A stretch of DNA of 64,000 bases from assembly GCA_027625915.1 (NCBI GenBank), contig JANTQA010000057.1:3968001-4032000 (forward strand), written 5' to 3'. Positions 1 through 12,670 of the stretch are shown here, one piece after another. The stretch's first letter is position 1. Every line of letters starts with the position of its first letter. A program made the position numbers and the translations under genes. The notes beneath the pieces are model-generated. The model was given only the letters and a program-made list of their open reading frames with translations. It did no database searches and was not told where the DNA came from. Source of the stretch: Anaeramoeba flamelloides (lineage: Eukaryota > Metamonada > Anaeramoebidae).

Positions 1-1607
1 GAAAATGATAATTTTATATTCTAGTTTTTTAGTTGATTGTTGTTTTGAACAAGTCTAGTTTAATTAATCATCATATCAAAAAGTGGGTGAGTTATAATTT
101 TAAAAGTTTGGATCTTCAAAAATAATTTTTCTGTTTGCAAATAAAAGAAATTACTCAACAATTTTCCGAATCTCACAATTAAAAATATTACAGGTATTGT
201 TTTCTTTACTCTATTTTTTTCACTGGTATAATTGAAAATTTTTCGAATTATTCTGTACTTGACAAATTCAATTAATAAGTCTAAAAAATTTAATCCAAGG
301 GTTTTTAAAAGATCATATTTAAGATTTTAGGTAAATTATGAAAAAAATTGCTCTATATTTTTGTAAAGCCTGAGTTAAATGTAAATTCACTAATTTCTAT
401 TTCTAAAACCCCAAGTTTTATTGTTTTATCTTAATTTTTAAGTCAAAGTTAAAAAGTGTCGGAATTTTTTTTTTTTTTTTTGGAAAACTTTAAGGTGCTT
501 GAACAAAATAGTTTGGATTTGCTTTATGTTCTGAATAGTAGTGCTTTTTATAGAGAATTTGACTTGATCAATATCAACAGTCGAAAACAATATTTGTATC
601 AGGAGTAAAAAAAGGTGATTCAAATAGAACCATGTTCAATCTTCTTTGAATTCCACATCTAATTTTACTGTTTAGTAAACCTCGGACAAAATTTAAATAC
701 GAAAGTATCATCCTTAATATTTCCAGACAAATATAAATTATGAACAGAATATTTTTAATTTTTTTTTTATATTTTTTGAATTCTTTTTGGGAATTGATTT
801 TTTTTTTTAATTGATTTGAAGAGAATATATTTTTTATTTTTTTTGAGAGAAATTTTAAATTTTCACTTTTATTTTAGAATTTCTATGTTTAATTTTAGAA
901 TTTAAGAAACCAATATCATATTTACTTATTTTTTTATTTTAGAATCTTTGATTATATATATTCTGAACTTTCTCAAAAAAAAAGAGAGAGAGAGAGAGAA
1001 ATACAACTAATATTGTAGAACAGGACTTGATAAAGTTGTGAAGGAATCTTGTGACAAATATAATAAGAATATCATTAAATAAAAATCTAAAACAGATTAT
1101 ATTTAACTTGAATTCATTGGATGAATTTATTTAATTAATTCATAGTTATTATGAATTTGATTTACAAATGATTCCAAACCTAATATTATTTTATTTAAAG
1201 TTATGTTCATAAAAGCAAACAAAATTTATTTTAAAATCTCTTTATTAAACCTAATACTAAATTAATCATTTAAATATCCAAAATTATTATTCACTAGTTG
1301 ATTCTTCAGGATTATTAAATTTCTTTCTTAGTAAAGTCATTACTTTATAAAAAATATCAAAGTTTCAATATTGATTTTTCATAATATTTTTTTCAAGTCA
1401 AAGTTAGTTTTTATTATTTTTTCTTTCTGATCTTAAAAAAATTTTTCATTACTTTTTTAATATCTTAAAATTTTCAAATTGAACTGAAAACATATAACTA
1501 AATTTTGATTGTTAAAAAAATTGTTTGTATCCTTTTCGATATTGGATATTTTTTTATTCAAATAGGCTAGGTCGGACATCGTTTTCTAAATAATAACTAC
1601 TATTTTC
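1..1607. other. AT-rich intergenic DNA, no gene seen
   Basis: I see no convincing coding region or structured element. Only short open frames occur, as expected in random AT-rich sequence, plus a short GA microsatellite near 982-1000 and several poly(T) runs. The minus-strand open frame at 438-623 has no recognisable motif. Confidence 0.6.
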
Positions 1608-1881
1608 TGGAAAGGCTCCACTTTGATTTTAAAACTCAGAAATTTTGCAAATTATCTAAACAGATAATATTATGCTATGAACAAAGATAAATCAAAATTT
1701 TACAAATTTCTGCAACCTATGTAAAAATCATTCTAATCTGGAAATAATAGAAGATATCATTGAATAATTTGATCATTTTCAATAGAACTGCCCAGCCTAT
1801 TAAAATAATAGTAGAAATAGGATATCTGAAATAAAAAAAAACTATTATATCTAATACATTAAAAAATAATAAAATTTTAAA

Positions 1882-2398
1882 ATGGGAAAATTATTAAATT
1901 TCAAATTTGGTCAAATATCAAAATTGGTCAATTCATTATCAAATTAGTCAATTCAATGGAAATATATTGGTTGTGTGTATTTAAACCCCCCTTTACTGGT
2001 ATTTTAAGGGAGTTTTAGTGTGGTTAGAGTATTCTAGAGTGGTTTGGATAGTATGTTAGAAAATTTTGGCAAGGATTTTGAAAAAAAAAATAATTAAGAG
2101 ATCAATTAGACCCATGTAAATTTTTTTAAGGGTGAGAAAATTACCATTTAACTTCTATGTTAAAATATGGTTCGAAAAAATTTTTAAAAATATTTTAGTA
2201 TTGATGAAAACCAAATTTTTAGATTTTCTACAATTTAAGTAATAAAATACTACCAATCGCAAAATAATCTTTTTTCTGTTACCTTTTGCAATTATAAAAA
2301 ACCATTAAAAAACTTTCATACCAATAATAATTATCAAGAAACTCTTCAAAAATATGAAAAACTTCAATTTGACCAATTTTGAAATTGAAGAATATACC
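1882..2398. mobile_element. hAT-like non-autonomous element inside LINE
   Basis: The 517-bp segment interrupts the LINE. It is flanked on both sides by the same 8 bases, ATTTTAAA (1874-1881 and 2399-2406). Its ends are imperfect inverted repeats, both containing a form of TTTCAAA-TTGGTCAAAT. An 8-bp target duplication is known for hAT transposons; assignment to hAT is inferred from that alone. It has no coding capacity. Confidence 0.6.
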
Positions 2399-2510
2399 AT
2401 TTTAAATATTATTATAAAAAAAGGCCTAATATATTTATTATCACTAGTGGGTAATATACGAATTTTCGAGTCTTTATTAAAATTTCTAAATAAAAATTTA
2501 GGAATTCGGG

Positions 2511-2844
2511 AAGTGTCGTAGAGTGCCTTTTAGTACCTTTGAGTGCCGTAAAGTGCCTAGATTTTCCAGAATTTAAAAGAATGGAGAAAAATCAAAGATT
2601 TTACTCAATTCTTTTGAATTCTGGAAAAGCTAACGGTGGTTTTCTTGAGGTTTTCTCTTTTATTTGTGAAATGTTCTAGGTTTTTTTGAGGTTTTCTATT
2701 TTATTTATGAAGTTTTCTAGGTTTTTTTTACTTTAGAAATAAACCGAAAATTTATTAAAATTTTCTGTTTATTTCTAAAGTAAAAAAAACCTAACGAAAA
2801 TCAATAAATTTTTCAAAGAAACAGAAAACTCAAGAAAACCTAAC
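2511..2844. mobile_element. Foldback element(s) of the CTAGG/CCTAACG type in LINE
   Basis: This insert lies between the LINE's GAATTCGGG and GCAAATAAGAGG. It contains two nested hairpins: one around 2567-2632, and one around 2708-2800 whose arms are a long T-rich sequence and its A-rich complement ending in CCTAACG. The 5' part carries short repeats of the kind GTGCC-GT. Related hairpins occur at 18735-18822 and 30190-30293, so this is a dispersed short family. Confidence 0.55.
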
Positions 2845-2899
2845 GGCAAATAAGAGGGATTAACAACTCCTCCTTTCAAAAATAAAAAAAAAAAAAAAA

Positions 2900-3380
2900 A
2901 TTACTATTTTTTTTTTTTTCATTCATATTGAAATATTTTGATTGAAAATTTTTGAAGCTCTGCTAATAAATTCTAATTCAATCAGTATTAAAATTCCACT
3001 TACTTTTCCATTACTGATTTATGAATACTTGCAAAGAGAAAATAATAGTTTTAAATGTAAAAAAAAAAATGTACCACTTTTTTAAAAAGCTTATATAAAT
3101 TTGAGTTACATGGTCGAAACATTTTTAATAATATTTGTATAATCGGATTATGAAAAAAAAAATTATTATCATTCGAAATGTTCAATTCAATATTATCAAT
3201 CGCATCCACTTAATTAGTTGTTTACAAAAGATAAAAAGTAATAGTTTAAAAGCTGAAAAAATATATATGAATTTTTTCTTACATTTTTAATAATTTTATT
3301 TGAGAACGATAATCTTTTGATCTTTTTCGTTTTTTTATATATTAAAAAAATCTATAAAAAAAATTTTTTTTGGAGATTAA

Positions 3381-3430
<50 letters not shown>

Positions 3431-3546
3431 AAAAAGTTAAAAGAAAAAAAAAAAAAAGAAACAAAAAAAAAAGAGGAAAATAAAAAGACAAAGCTTTAAC
3501 AAAAATATTAATATTCAACTATCAACAGCCTCACCGAAAACATTCC
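2900..3546. other. 3' flank of SEC24 with poly(A) tract
   Basis: No gene is seen. An A run of roughly 48 bases at about 3380-3428, followed by A-rich sequence, produces a spurious lysine-only open frame on the plus strand. The stretch is downstream of SEC24 and probably includes its 3' UTR and terminator, which I cannot locate exactly. Confidence 0.5.
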
Positions 3547-6500
3547 TTATTTCATTTTTTCAATGATCATTTTATGAATATTTGATAAAAATTCCATATA
3601 TGAAACGGATTTAAATTTATCTTGAATTAAGAATTGCAAAAAATTGATTTCTCCAGTCATTCCATGACGCAAAATTCTTAAACTGGGAAATTTTGATCGA
3701 TTTTGGCTAATTTCCTGAATAATATTGTTAACTTTTTTCGAAAAGGTATTATTTAATTTTGGTAATTTCAATCTAGAAATATCAGTAGATTGGTTTATTT
3801 CAACATTTAACAATAACCCGATTAGATCTAGGGAAACATTTTGTCCAAGCCATAAATACATTTCGATTCCATTTTCAATTATTAAAATACCCTGAGAAGA
3901 CAAGCTTTCAACCGATAATTTGAGGGGCATTGGCAGCATTATTTTCTGGTTTGATTCCGAGAATAAGCCTTCATTCTTTTGGAAGTCATGAAGAGGATAC
4001 AATCTAGGATACATGAATAAAGAAGACAATTTCACGGAAGAGGAACGAATATAATGAGCTAAGCTAACTTTTTCGTCGACTGGGATCGAAGGATAAGTCC
4101 TAAATAATTTTGATTTGGTCAAACACAAGCTGTAGCTTGGGATTAATTGCAAATTGGAAGGTACAACCATTCGTTGTTTATCGACTCTTTCTGCACAGAA
4201 TTTTCGATAAGTATAGAGTATGTTAACAATTTGCTGAATAATATTTTCACGGATTTGGTTTAATGGGAAAATTTGGAGTTGGTTAACGGATTGCTTGGCA
4301 ACGATGTTCATTAAAGTTTCTTGATCAATATAATCAAAGATATTTTTGATATTTGAACTTGAATTGAGTTTTAAATTAATTATACGTATCCTTTTCTGCA
4401 TATTAATTGTAGTATACAGCATTGCAAATTGTAAATATACTGGCTGGCCATTATTCAAATCCATGTCATGTTCTAAAAGGAAAGTAAGTGCTTTATCCGA
4501 ATCAATGGAAGACACCTTGATATCATCTTCTTCGTTGTTAATTTGGAAATTTCCAAAACTTTTTGAGACCCTGATACCGGTAGATGTACGCAATCGACAG
4601 ATACAATTAAATCCTGTTGGACGTTTTAATAACCATGCCAAATCATTTAACATTTTTTCTCCATCGATATTGGCTACAAAGCTTCTATAATAATATATTT
4701 CGCCTCCTGTGATTCGACTTAGATCACTTGTAGTTGCTAATTCTAATGACGTTGCTCGAAAGACAAATTGATCAACAGCAATGTTATGCTTTAAACACCA
4801 TTGCCCAAGTGCTAAATAATAGTTCCCCTGTGCTATCAAGAGTTTTTTTTCCCCAACTTTTCCCCATAATTTTGGATTATCCCTTTTATTTAATACCCCC
4901 ATACCCTTGGTTGCCAATTGTGTTGAAAAGGTAATAATTTTTCCACCAGTTTTCTCCTATTTGTTTTTTTTTTAAATATTTAGTTATTTAGTTGAAGAAT
5001 TTATATTTGAAAAATATTAATTTTAGAATTTTGATTCATGTTTATTACTAAACCAAATAAAAATTTGTTTTTTGAAAAAATGGTTTTTATTATTTATTTT
5101 TCGATTGTTTTTTTTACAACAGTAACAGTAATGTTCAAAAATTCAAATAAAATTTTATTAACTGAAATAATGAAATTTTTTTGTTATTTTCTATAAATTT
5201 TCATCAAAATACTTATAGTTGAGAAAATATACTGTAATAATGAAAAACTAATAATAATAATAATTAAAAATAAAAAATACTATTAACAGTAAAATATATA
5301 TAATTTTGTGTAGCTAGCGCCATACTCTTAGAGGCAGTACTGTAGAGTGACTTGCTTTTTTGTTTTTTTAATTTTTGAAATAAATAAATTATATTAAATA
5401 TAATAAAATATATATATCAATTCGGATATTTTTTCTCCTCTTCTTAGAGTTAGTACATATCCTGTTTTAATCATAGATTGAAGAAATTTTATTTATTATT
5501 GATAATTTTTTTATCCGATTTACTATTCACCCTATTATACAATATATGCATAATTTTTGAATTTGATCATAAAAAATGTATTATTTTTTTTTACTTTAAT
5601 TTTTTATCTATTTTTCTTCTTCTTTTTTTTATTTTGATAAATGTTTCTTATTTTACACTTTCTCTCAATAAATAAATCAAAACACTTAGCTAGTGTTGGT
5701 GTTAGGTTAGACTTTCTCTTTGTTTTTATTTTTATTAAATTTTAAATAATTTTTTTTTTTTTTTTTTACTTCACTTTTTTTAATAATTTTTTATTTTAAA
5801 AAATAAAATCCAATTTGAAAAAAAAAAAATGTTTGAAACTCAAAATTAACATCCAGAAAAGTGAGGCTTTGTATGTTCTTTTAAAATTCATACATTTAAT
5901 ATTAAAAAATCTTATTGTCAACAATTTTAATTTTCGAAAGAAATTGAGAAATTTTGCATGAGACATTCCAATGAAAAGGTGCCCAAAAATGTTTTTTAAA
6001 CATTTTATTTTTTTTGAAATTTTTAGAGTTTGTCCAGGTATTTCTTTGACGAATCTCAACTCTAATACGAAGCTTATTATTTATCTTCTTTCTAAACAAT
6101 GGTAGTTTGGTTGATTCTTAAAAATAAGGGGGGTTTTTCATTTTTGGCTGGGCCCCTTTGAGCGAAATGGTGTTTATTACGAAATTCAAAAAATAAAATA
6201 AAAACAAAAACTAAAAGATGAAAAAATGAATTTAAAATATTTGCAAAAATTATAATTTATCTCCAAATATCAAATGAAATTGTATTATTATCTTATTCTT
6301 TCAACTGTTTTAATCTCTGTGTAAAATTTTGAATTTTAGTTTATTTACATTACTTGGTAAAAACATGATCTAAAAATTTTTTCAACAAGCAAATTTTTAA
6401 TTCTTTTTGGTTTTTTAGGTAATCTGTAAAAAAAAAGAAAAAAAATAGCTTACAAGTAATAAAGTAGCAGCCTTTATTGCAGCACCAAACGAAGAAATTT

Positions 6501-9500
6501 GACCTTTTTTAATACTTGACTTTGGGAAATTTTCTGGAAGATTTTCAAAAAAGGATATTAATTGATCTTTAATTTGTGAAATTGGTTTTATTGTTGAACT
6601 TGAAATTGGAAGAAACACATCATTAACATCTGACATAATAATCATATCTGGTTCAGATTCTTCGCCTTTACTAAAATCATAAAAATGTATCGTGGAATCA
6701 AAAGTAATAACAGAAACGTAGGAATTTTCTGGGAAATTTTCAATTGAATTTTTTAGAGTCTCACTAATTTTTGAAAATATTCCTTGTCTACTAAATGATG
6801 AAACCTCAATTAATAAAATATAATGTGGGGGGTGAATAACTTGTTCTTTTGTTTTTTTGTTTTTTTCCCCCTCGTTTTTTTTTGCTACAAATTCAACAGT
6901 GCCTCTATATAATTCTGGTCTTTCTGATAAATCCCTTCTTAAATTATTTGAGTCTAATGCGCAAAAATAATCTTTAGGTACAGTATTGTCGACTTCACAA
7001 ATTGGACATATCCAGATTTTACCGCCTTTGCCAAAACTATATTTAAAAAGAATTATTGTTGATAATTAATAAGATTAAAATAAGGTATAATAATGATTAA
7101 AATAAGAAATAAGAAGATTTTGTTATTTTTTTCCATTTTTTCCCCTGGCTGAATCTTCTTTATATTGGGAAGAAAAGTCTCAAAGGAAAAAAGATCAAGA
7201 GGTTATTTGCTAATACTGAGACACTGAAACGAAAATATGAGTAACTTGAAAATTAAATCTAAAAAGCAAAGACAAAAAATGTACCAAAGGTTTAAGCAAA
7301 TCAGATCAAAAAAAAAAAACAATTAAATAACGATCCTAAAGTGAACATTCATGATCAACTATCAAACTAAACAAAATTAATCAAAAGTATTTTGGTTGTG
7401 GTTTTCGGGTATTCTTAATTAAACAATAGCATTGGTTTTTTTGTTTTGATTTTTTATCAATTGCTACTTATAAACCCCTCTTTGAAACCTAATTGTTTTT
7501 CTTTTTTGTTAATTTTTTGTTTTTTTAAATTTTTCTTTCTTCATTTTTTGTTGTTTAACTTTTTTTGTTTTTTTTTTTCTATTGTATCTATTTTTTTATC
7601 AATTTTTGTTTTTGCTTTTTGAACCATAAAAATGATTTCTTGCTTTTCTTTTCGTCTTCTCTATTTGTCTTTCCCAATTATTCAAGGAAAAGCAATCCTT
7701 TGATTTACAATACTGTCAAAGTTATAATGGACCACTAATATGATTTCAAATTCAATCACAAGATAATTTAATTATGGGAAAATCTATATGAGAAGATAAT
7801 CCCTTAAATTACACTTTTTATGCGAAATTTGACTATCTATTCATTTTTTATTTTTATTATTTTTTCTTACATTCATATTTATACTTATGTGTTTGGAAAG
7901 GGTTACTATAAATTTAAAAAAGTGTTACTTTGTACTGCTTAAAACGAGTGATTCAAATAGTTTGAACAGCGATTTAAAAAACTTTGAGTAAGCAACTTTT
8001 TAAAATAGCTTTTAATATTAATTGATTTGTTGAAATGAATTTTGATTTTTATGAGGAAAAAGATTAAAAAATTAACACATGAACAGAAAAAAAATGGTGT
8101 TATTCAAAATGTCTCTGTTTATTTCTACTTTCTCTCATTCTTAACTAATAACACACCGAAATTTTTGAACTTATTTTTCAGGTAGCTACAGTATATGCAA
8201 TAACATGTGTTTGTGTATTTTATTATTTTTCAAAAAATTTAAATGTTGTTTTTGAAAATTTTGTTGAAATAATTGTTGTTTTTCAGATTTTACTTTGTGA
8301 GTGTTTGAAATAATTGTGGTTTATAATTTAGATTTTGAAAATCTTCTGTACTTGTATTTTAGTGTTTGAATTTTACATTTTCTCTTGGGTGTTTGCAATT
8401 ATTAAGGTTTTTTATTTAGGTTTTGAAGTTCTTCTTTGTTGGGATGACATTGTTGGAATATTGCCTTTTCTTGAGCTGTTTTTTTCTGATCCAAAGTAAA
8501 AAAATTTAAACTTCTATTTATGTTTTTTCAGCTTGCGAACTTGATCCTGAAAAGAAAACAAATTAAATTTGGTTACCAATTGTTAATTTCAGATTTTCTT
8601 TTAAAAAGTTCATTTTTCAAGACAAAGACTCACCAAGTTATTTGTTCAATTTAAAGTTCTTGTTTTTGAGTAAACCACAAAATATATAATTATCACAATG
8701 CTTTTAGAAAAAAAACACTACTTTTTCAAAAAATAACAATTATTAATTTTGAACACCATTTAAATTTTTTCAAAGCACAAAGAGATCAGAAAACATGGGT
8801 TATTTAACATGCTGTATTGGACAAATTCTGTCTACAAAAATTATTAAAACTCTCTTTGTTTTCATAAATCTGAAGAAATTGTTGAATTATTGAGATATTT
8901 GTTTCATTAAATTAAGTCAAAATTTTTTTCAAATTATTCTAAAAAGAACAACAAATTGAAACACAACCAAAAAAAGATCTTCAATTGTAAAAGAAATTTT
9001 TACTAAAAAGGGTCGTATAATAATTCTGGTTGGTTTGTCAAATTTTGTTCTTTGTTTTACTTTGTTAAATTTCTTTTTACTCGTTTTTTTCAAATTTTAA
9101 AGCAAAATTATCTGTTTTTGAGATAACTTTCTTTTCTTTTCTTTGTTTTTCTCAAAACAAAACGTCTCACCAAGGCCAAAAAAGTGTTTTCAAAAAATAG
9201 ACCGAAAGAAAAATAAAAAAAGTAAAAAAGATCCAAAAAAAAAAAAAAAAAAAAAAATCATTACGTTGCAAAGGAAGAAATATATGCGCCACAACGAGTG
9301 CATCTTATAGGGCCATTTTCACCAAAATCAACAACAGGAACAAAATCTTCTGCTGGGTGAGTTATTGCTAAAGGTTGAACAACAACACCAAATGGTAAAG
9401 TTGTTGATCGATGTAACATTTTTGTTTGTGGGACGCTGTAAAGAGACGATCTCATGAAACGAGGACTGCAATTTTTGTTTTCAATTGCAATGAAATTTGA

Positions 9501-10050
9501 GGATGTTGGTGGTGGAAGTAAATTGTCTCCAGTGGTACGGTATTCAAAAAGTTTTTGATTTAATGTATTTGGTGATTGTGCAACTTGGTTCTGTTGTTGT
9601 TGTTGTTGGAACTTTAATTAAAAAAAGAAAAAAAAAGAAAAGAAAAGGTGGAGTCAGTTGTGGTGATTAGTTGATTGCTATTTAGATTTGTTTGGAAAAT
9701 TAGATTTCGAAAGAATAAAAAAAAAAAAAAGATCGAGTCAATACATTATTTTGAGAAATTTGGACATTTTGAAAGTTTTGATTCAAGCTGGTTTGTTGGG
9801 GTTGGTAATTGATTTGATTTTGATTCATATTTTGTTGGTTATTATTGTATGGTTGGTTTTGATTAAGATTTTGGTATTGGTTGTTTTGATTCATTTGGTT
9901 ATTCATTCCTTGGTTTGTAAATTGGTTTGTTTGTTGTTCATTTGTGTTTTGATAATATTGTGGATTTTGTTGGTTTATTTGATAAGAAGGTCTTGGGTAT
10001 CTTCGTGATAAATTTGGCGAAATGTTATTTTGTGGGTTGTTATTGCTCAT
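3547..10050 (-). CDS. SEC24: SEC24, COPII coat cargo-binding subunit (four exons)
   Basis: Sec24 pairs with Sec23 in the COPII inner coat and selects cargo at ER exit sites. Exons on the minus strand: 10050-9745, 9611-9265, 7036-6454 and 4956-3547. All three introns begin GT and end AG. The spliced length is 2646 nt, exactly 882 codons with the stop, and frames agree at every junction. Residues 1-102 are Q/N-rich, as in Sec24 N-termini. NCSPRFMR (about 150) and the VVQPLA motif precede a zinc finger with Cys 206, 209, 228 and 231. The trunk (vWA-like) domain spans exon 3. Exon 4 opens with GGKIITF and continues through the beta-sandwich, helical and C-terminal gelsolin-like domains (IENGIEMYLWLGQNVS). 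The length is normal to slightly short for the family. The start is the only ATG heading the Q/N-rich frame. Family identity is near certain; exact splice sites are inferred. Confidence 0.93.
5815..6185 (+). repeat. Dispersed repeat A, copy 1
   Basis: About 370 bp that aligns by eye with 11770-12140. Shared blocks include AGAAATTGAGAAATT, an AAATTTTTAGAGTTTGTCCAG-like block, and a closing GGTTGATT...TTTGAG-GAAATGG block. It has no coding content and the element type is unknown. Confidence 0.55.
6188..6350 (+). repeat. Dispersed repeat B, copy 1
   Basis: About 160 bp shared with 51640-51800. It starts with AAAAACAAAAACTAAAAGAT and ends with AAAATTTTGAATTTTAGTTT. It lies directly after repeat A, so A and B could be parts of one larger element of which other copies keep only one part. 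Confidence 0.5.
7037..9264 (-). other. SEC24 intron 2 (2.2 kb)
   Basis: The donor is GTAATG after the codons for ISSFA; the acceptor AG comes just before FGKGGKIW. The codon split across the junction restores a Thr, matching the usual F-V-T-F in Sec24. I see no gene or clear element inside, only AT-rich sequence with T-rich strings. Confidence 0.75.
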
Positions 10051-10339
10051 GACTTTGGTGAAAGAATTAATTCAGAAAAAGGAAAAATATAAAAATGAGT
10101 AGAAAAATATTTTTTTTCAAGAATGGAAATGTAAGGTATCAGCTCTCAGATAAATTAACTCTGGAAATCAAAAAGGTTTTCAAAGGTTTTGTTGTTGAAC
10201 TTACATTTATAGTAAAGTCTGCTTCCATTTTGAGATATTGAATAACTTTTGAAATCTGTCAAAAAATTCACTTTTATCAATAATAATAAAAGATTTTGGT
10301 ATTAATTAAAGCTAAGGATAAAACGAAAAAAATCTTAAT

Positions 10340-10560
10340 TGCATAAAAAAAATTTTTGATCTTGAGATTGTGTTTGATAAAAAAGTCCACTTGAAATTCA
10401 ACTTCAAATAGGTTGATAATAACTTTTTGTGAAGTTCTTTATATTTTTATAAGAAAGTAATTATTTAATAGATCAAAAATTCAATCTTTTGAAGGAAGTT
10501 TATGATTGTCAACTATTATATGGGTTTGAAATATTTGACTTCACAGAAACCTTTTCTAAA
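10340..10560 (+). mobile_element. LINE fragment (post-reverse-transcriptase region), decayed
   Basis: The segment aligns with 18180-18370 of the second LINE copy and with the minus-strand LINE at 27612-29339. Recognisable are the stretch after YADD (LGIWL-like), and the later block encoding YYGLEIFDL-like residues near 10515-10545. It is truncated on both sides and not translatable. Confidence 0.6.
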
Positions 10561-11769
10561 AAAACATTGATCTAGGGATTAGTGGTTTTGATGATAGCAT
10601 GTACTATCATGATTATAACAATTAAATCTCGATAATATTAAACAATCCCGATTATTCCTACTTTGAATGAACAAAATCAGAAAAAAACTATAAATCTACA
10701 TTATCTGGAAAAAAATAAAAATTTCTAGTAAAATTAAATTATTTTTTTAAAATCATTTGACAACAAATCCAAGAATTTTACAATTTTTTTGCCTTTAAAA
10801 ATGTTAAAAAGTGTTTAAAAGTTGTAACGTATCTAAAAGTATTTGAAAGGTATGAAAGATTGAAAACTTTTATAAACTGAATGAATTTGTTTGTAGTGGA
10901 AAAAGAATTTTTTTTCTGTTCATTTTTTTTTTGTTTTAAATATATACAATCTCAAACATATTTTATGATCAAATAAAAAATTATCTATTTCATCAATATA
11001 CTTGAATATAAAATAGGTGTGTTTTTTGAAAATAGAGTTTTTACCTTCACTAGTTAAATAACCAAAAAGAAAAAAGAATAATTTTCCCTCTTATTGGTGA
11101 TTGATCAAAAAAAAAAAAAAATAACCTTTAAGCTCTTATATAGCCGAATTTTCACAATTTTAAAAAAAATAATCAAAAATCTACAAAAATTGCTCCATTC
11201 TTTCTTATTGAGGTTAACCTAAACATGATTTTTCTTAATTACAATATTTTACTTATTTCTTTTATATTCGGTAAAATATAACTAAAAAATTCTAATTTCA
11301 AATGTTCGTATATTAAGAAAAAAAATAAATAATGAATTACAATATCTATTCTTCTTTTTTAAATTAAAGTTGGAAACCAACACTTTTATAATAACAAATA
11401 AGAATAATAAATTAAAGAAAATGAATAAATTTTTGGTAGAAAAAAATAAAGAAAAAAATAGGAACCATATATCTTAATCTTAAAAGTGAGTACCATTTGA
11501 CTAGAATTGACAAATATCACCTACATATTTTAGTTTCACAATATCCAAACAGGATACCTAATATAAACTATTATTCAGTCAAATTTGCCCAGTTTTATTG
11601 GGAATATAATATTATCTTTGAGTTCTAATTCAATACTCTTCTCAGAATAAAATTTCAATTTTTAGATCTGATTATTTATTCTAATTTTGTTTTTTTCTTA
11701 GTATTTTGCTTTTTGCTTTTTTATCTTTTTTTTTTTTTCTTTTTTTTTTTTTTTCTTTTTTATCTTGAA

Positions 11770-12140
11770 TTTATTAAAAAAAAAATATGATTTGAAATTT
11801 CAAATTAACATTTTCGAAATTTGAGTCTTTGGAATAATCTTTTAAAGTTAATATATTTTCAATTAAAAAATCTTGATGTTAATAATTTCTAAAGAAATTG
11901 AGAAATTATTGCACCAGATATTCGAATGAAAGGAATCAAAAATTTTTTTGAAATTTTTTTTTTGAAATTTACAGTTTGTTCAGACATTTCTTTCATGAAT
12001 ATGAATTTTCATCTGAATTTTATAATTGTTTTTTAATTTTAAAACAATTGTGTGTTGGTTGATTATTTAATAAAAATGATTTTTCTTTTTTTGCTTATCC
12101 TTTTTGAGTGAAATGGGGTTTATATGGTTTGAAAGCATTT
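11770..12140 (+). repeat. Dispersed repeat A, copy 2
   Basis: This partner of 5815-6185 has the same order of blocks and many substitutions and small indels, which suggests an old duplication or transposition. Confidence 0.55.
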
Positions 12141-12670
12141 TTTAAAGAAGTTACAATTAATAAAAATATTTTTTTAATTATTTAATATGTTTTTTTTTTA
12201 CTTTGAATTCTTTAGAAATAAATTTTAAGAGAATTCTAGATAATTCTTTGGGGATTTATCAGATATTCTTGTATAAAACCCCCTTTGTTATTAAAATGAT
12301 ACAAAAAACAAAAAGAAAAATGTTTTTATCTTTGTTAGATAAAGAAATGAAAAAAAAAACTTGTAATTTTTGAATGTAAAATCAATTTTTGATAATTCTG
12401 CTATTTTTTTTTTTTTTATTTATTGAAAATATCTAAATGACTTTTGATACATGGTTGTTTTAGAAGATATATAGATAAATTGATAATGATAAAATAAACA
12501 AATTATCTGGCTCCCCATTTCAATTGTTTCAATCCTTAAATAAAAAAATTGTAAAAAAATCAATAAAGGTAACCTATTAACTGAAAAAGTGTTAATAAAT
12601 AATTGTAAAATTAAAAAAAAAAAATAAACAAACTAAAAAAAAAAATATAAAATTAGTAAAAACATTTAAA

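Larger units (their letters stand above)
1608..2899 (+). mobile_element. LINE 3' end, decayed, with two nested insertions
   Basis: The stretch matches the 3' part of the LINE at 17480-19242. It covers the region of the Cys/His cluster (1620-1800), the segment before the stop codon (2406-2510), and the terminal hairpin and poly(A) tail (2845-2899). The coding frame is ruined by many changes. Two other elements lie inside it: a 517-bp element at 1882-2398 flanked by an 8-bp target duplication, and a foldback-rich insert at about 2511-2844. When these are removed by eye the LINE reads on across both sites, so both arrived after the LINE. This is a 5'-truncated, old copy. Confidence 0.75.
4957..6453 (-). 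other. SEC24 intron 3, carrying dispersed repeats
   Basis: The intron is about 1.5 kb. Its donor is GTAAGC after the codons for ATLLL, and its acceptor AG lies just before EKTGGK. It contains two copies of dispersed repeats: 5815-6185, related to 11770-12140, and 6188-6350, related to 51640-51800. Open frames inside it (for example 5796-6099 minus) have no recognised motif and I take them as noise. Confidence 0.7.
10051..12670. other. Upstream region of SEC24: LINE scrap and dispersed repeat
   Basis: No host gene is seen. A LINE scrap (10340-10560) and a copy of dispersed repeat A (11770-12140) lie here. The SEC24 promoter should lie near 10051-10300, but I cannot point to a TATA box or initiator with confidence. 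Confidence 0.55.

Noticed and set aside
3317-3499. 60-codon lysine-rich frame
   Set aside because: It is the translation of a poly(A) tract.
6415-6645. Separate 76-residue minus-strand gene
   Set aside because: It is the last part of SEC24 exon 3 running on into intron 3.
9261-9455. Separate 64-residue zinc-finger gene
   Set aside because: It is exon 2 of SEC24; its CTRC pairs with CPIC in exon 3.
9688-10008. Plus-strand 106-codon hydrophobic frame
   Set aside because: It is the complement of the Q/N-rich first exon of SEC24, which gives artificial L/V/I strings.
10205-10228. Short ATG exon (MEADFTIN) followed by a consensus GTAAGT donor upstream of SEC24
   Set aside because: No downstream acceptor that I could find joins it in frame to the SEC24 first exon. 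It could be a leader exon, but there is no support.
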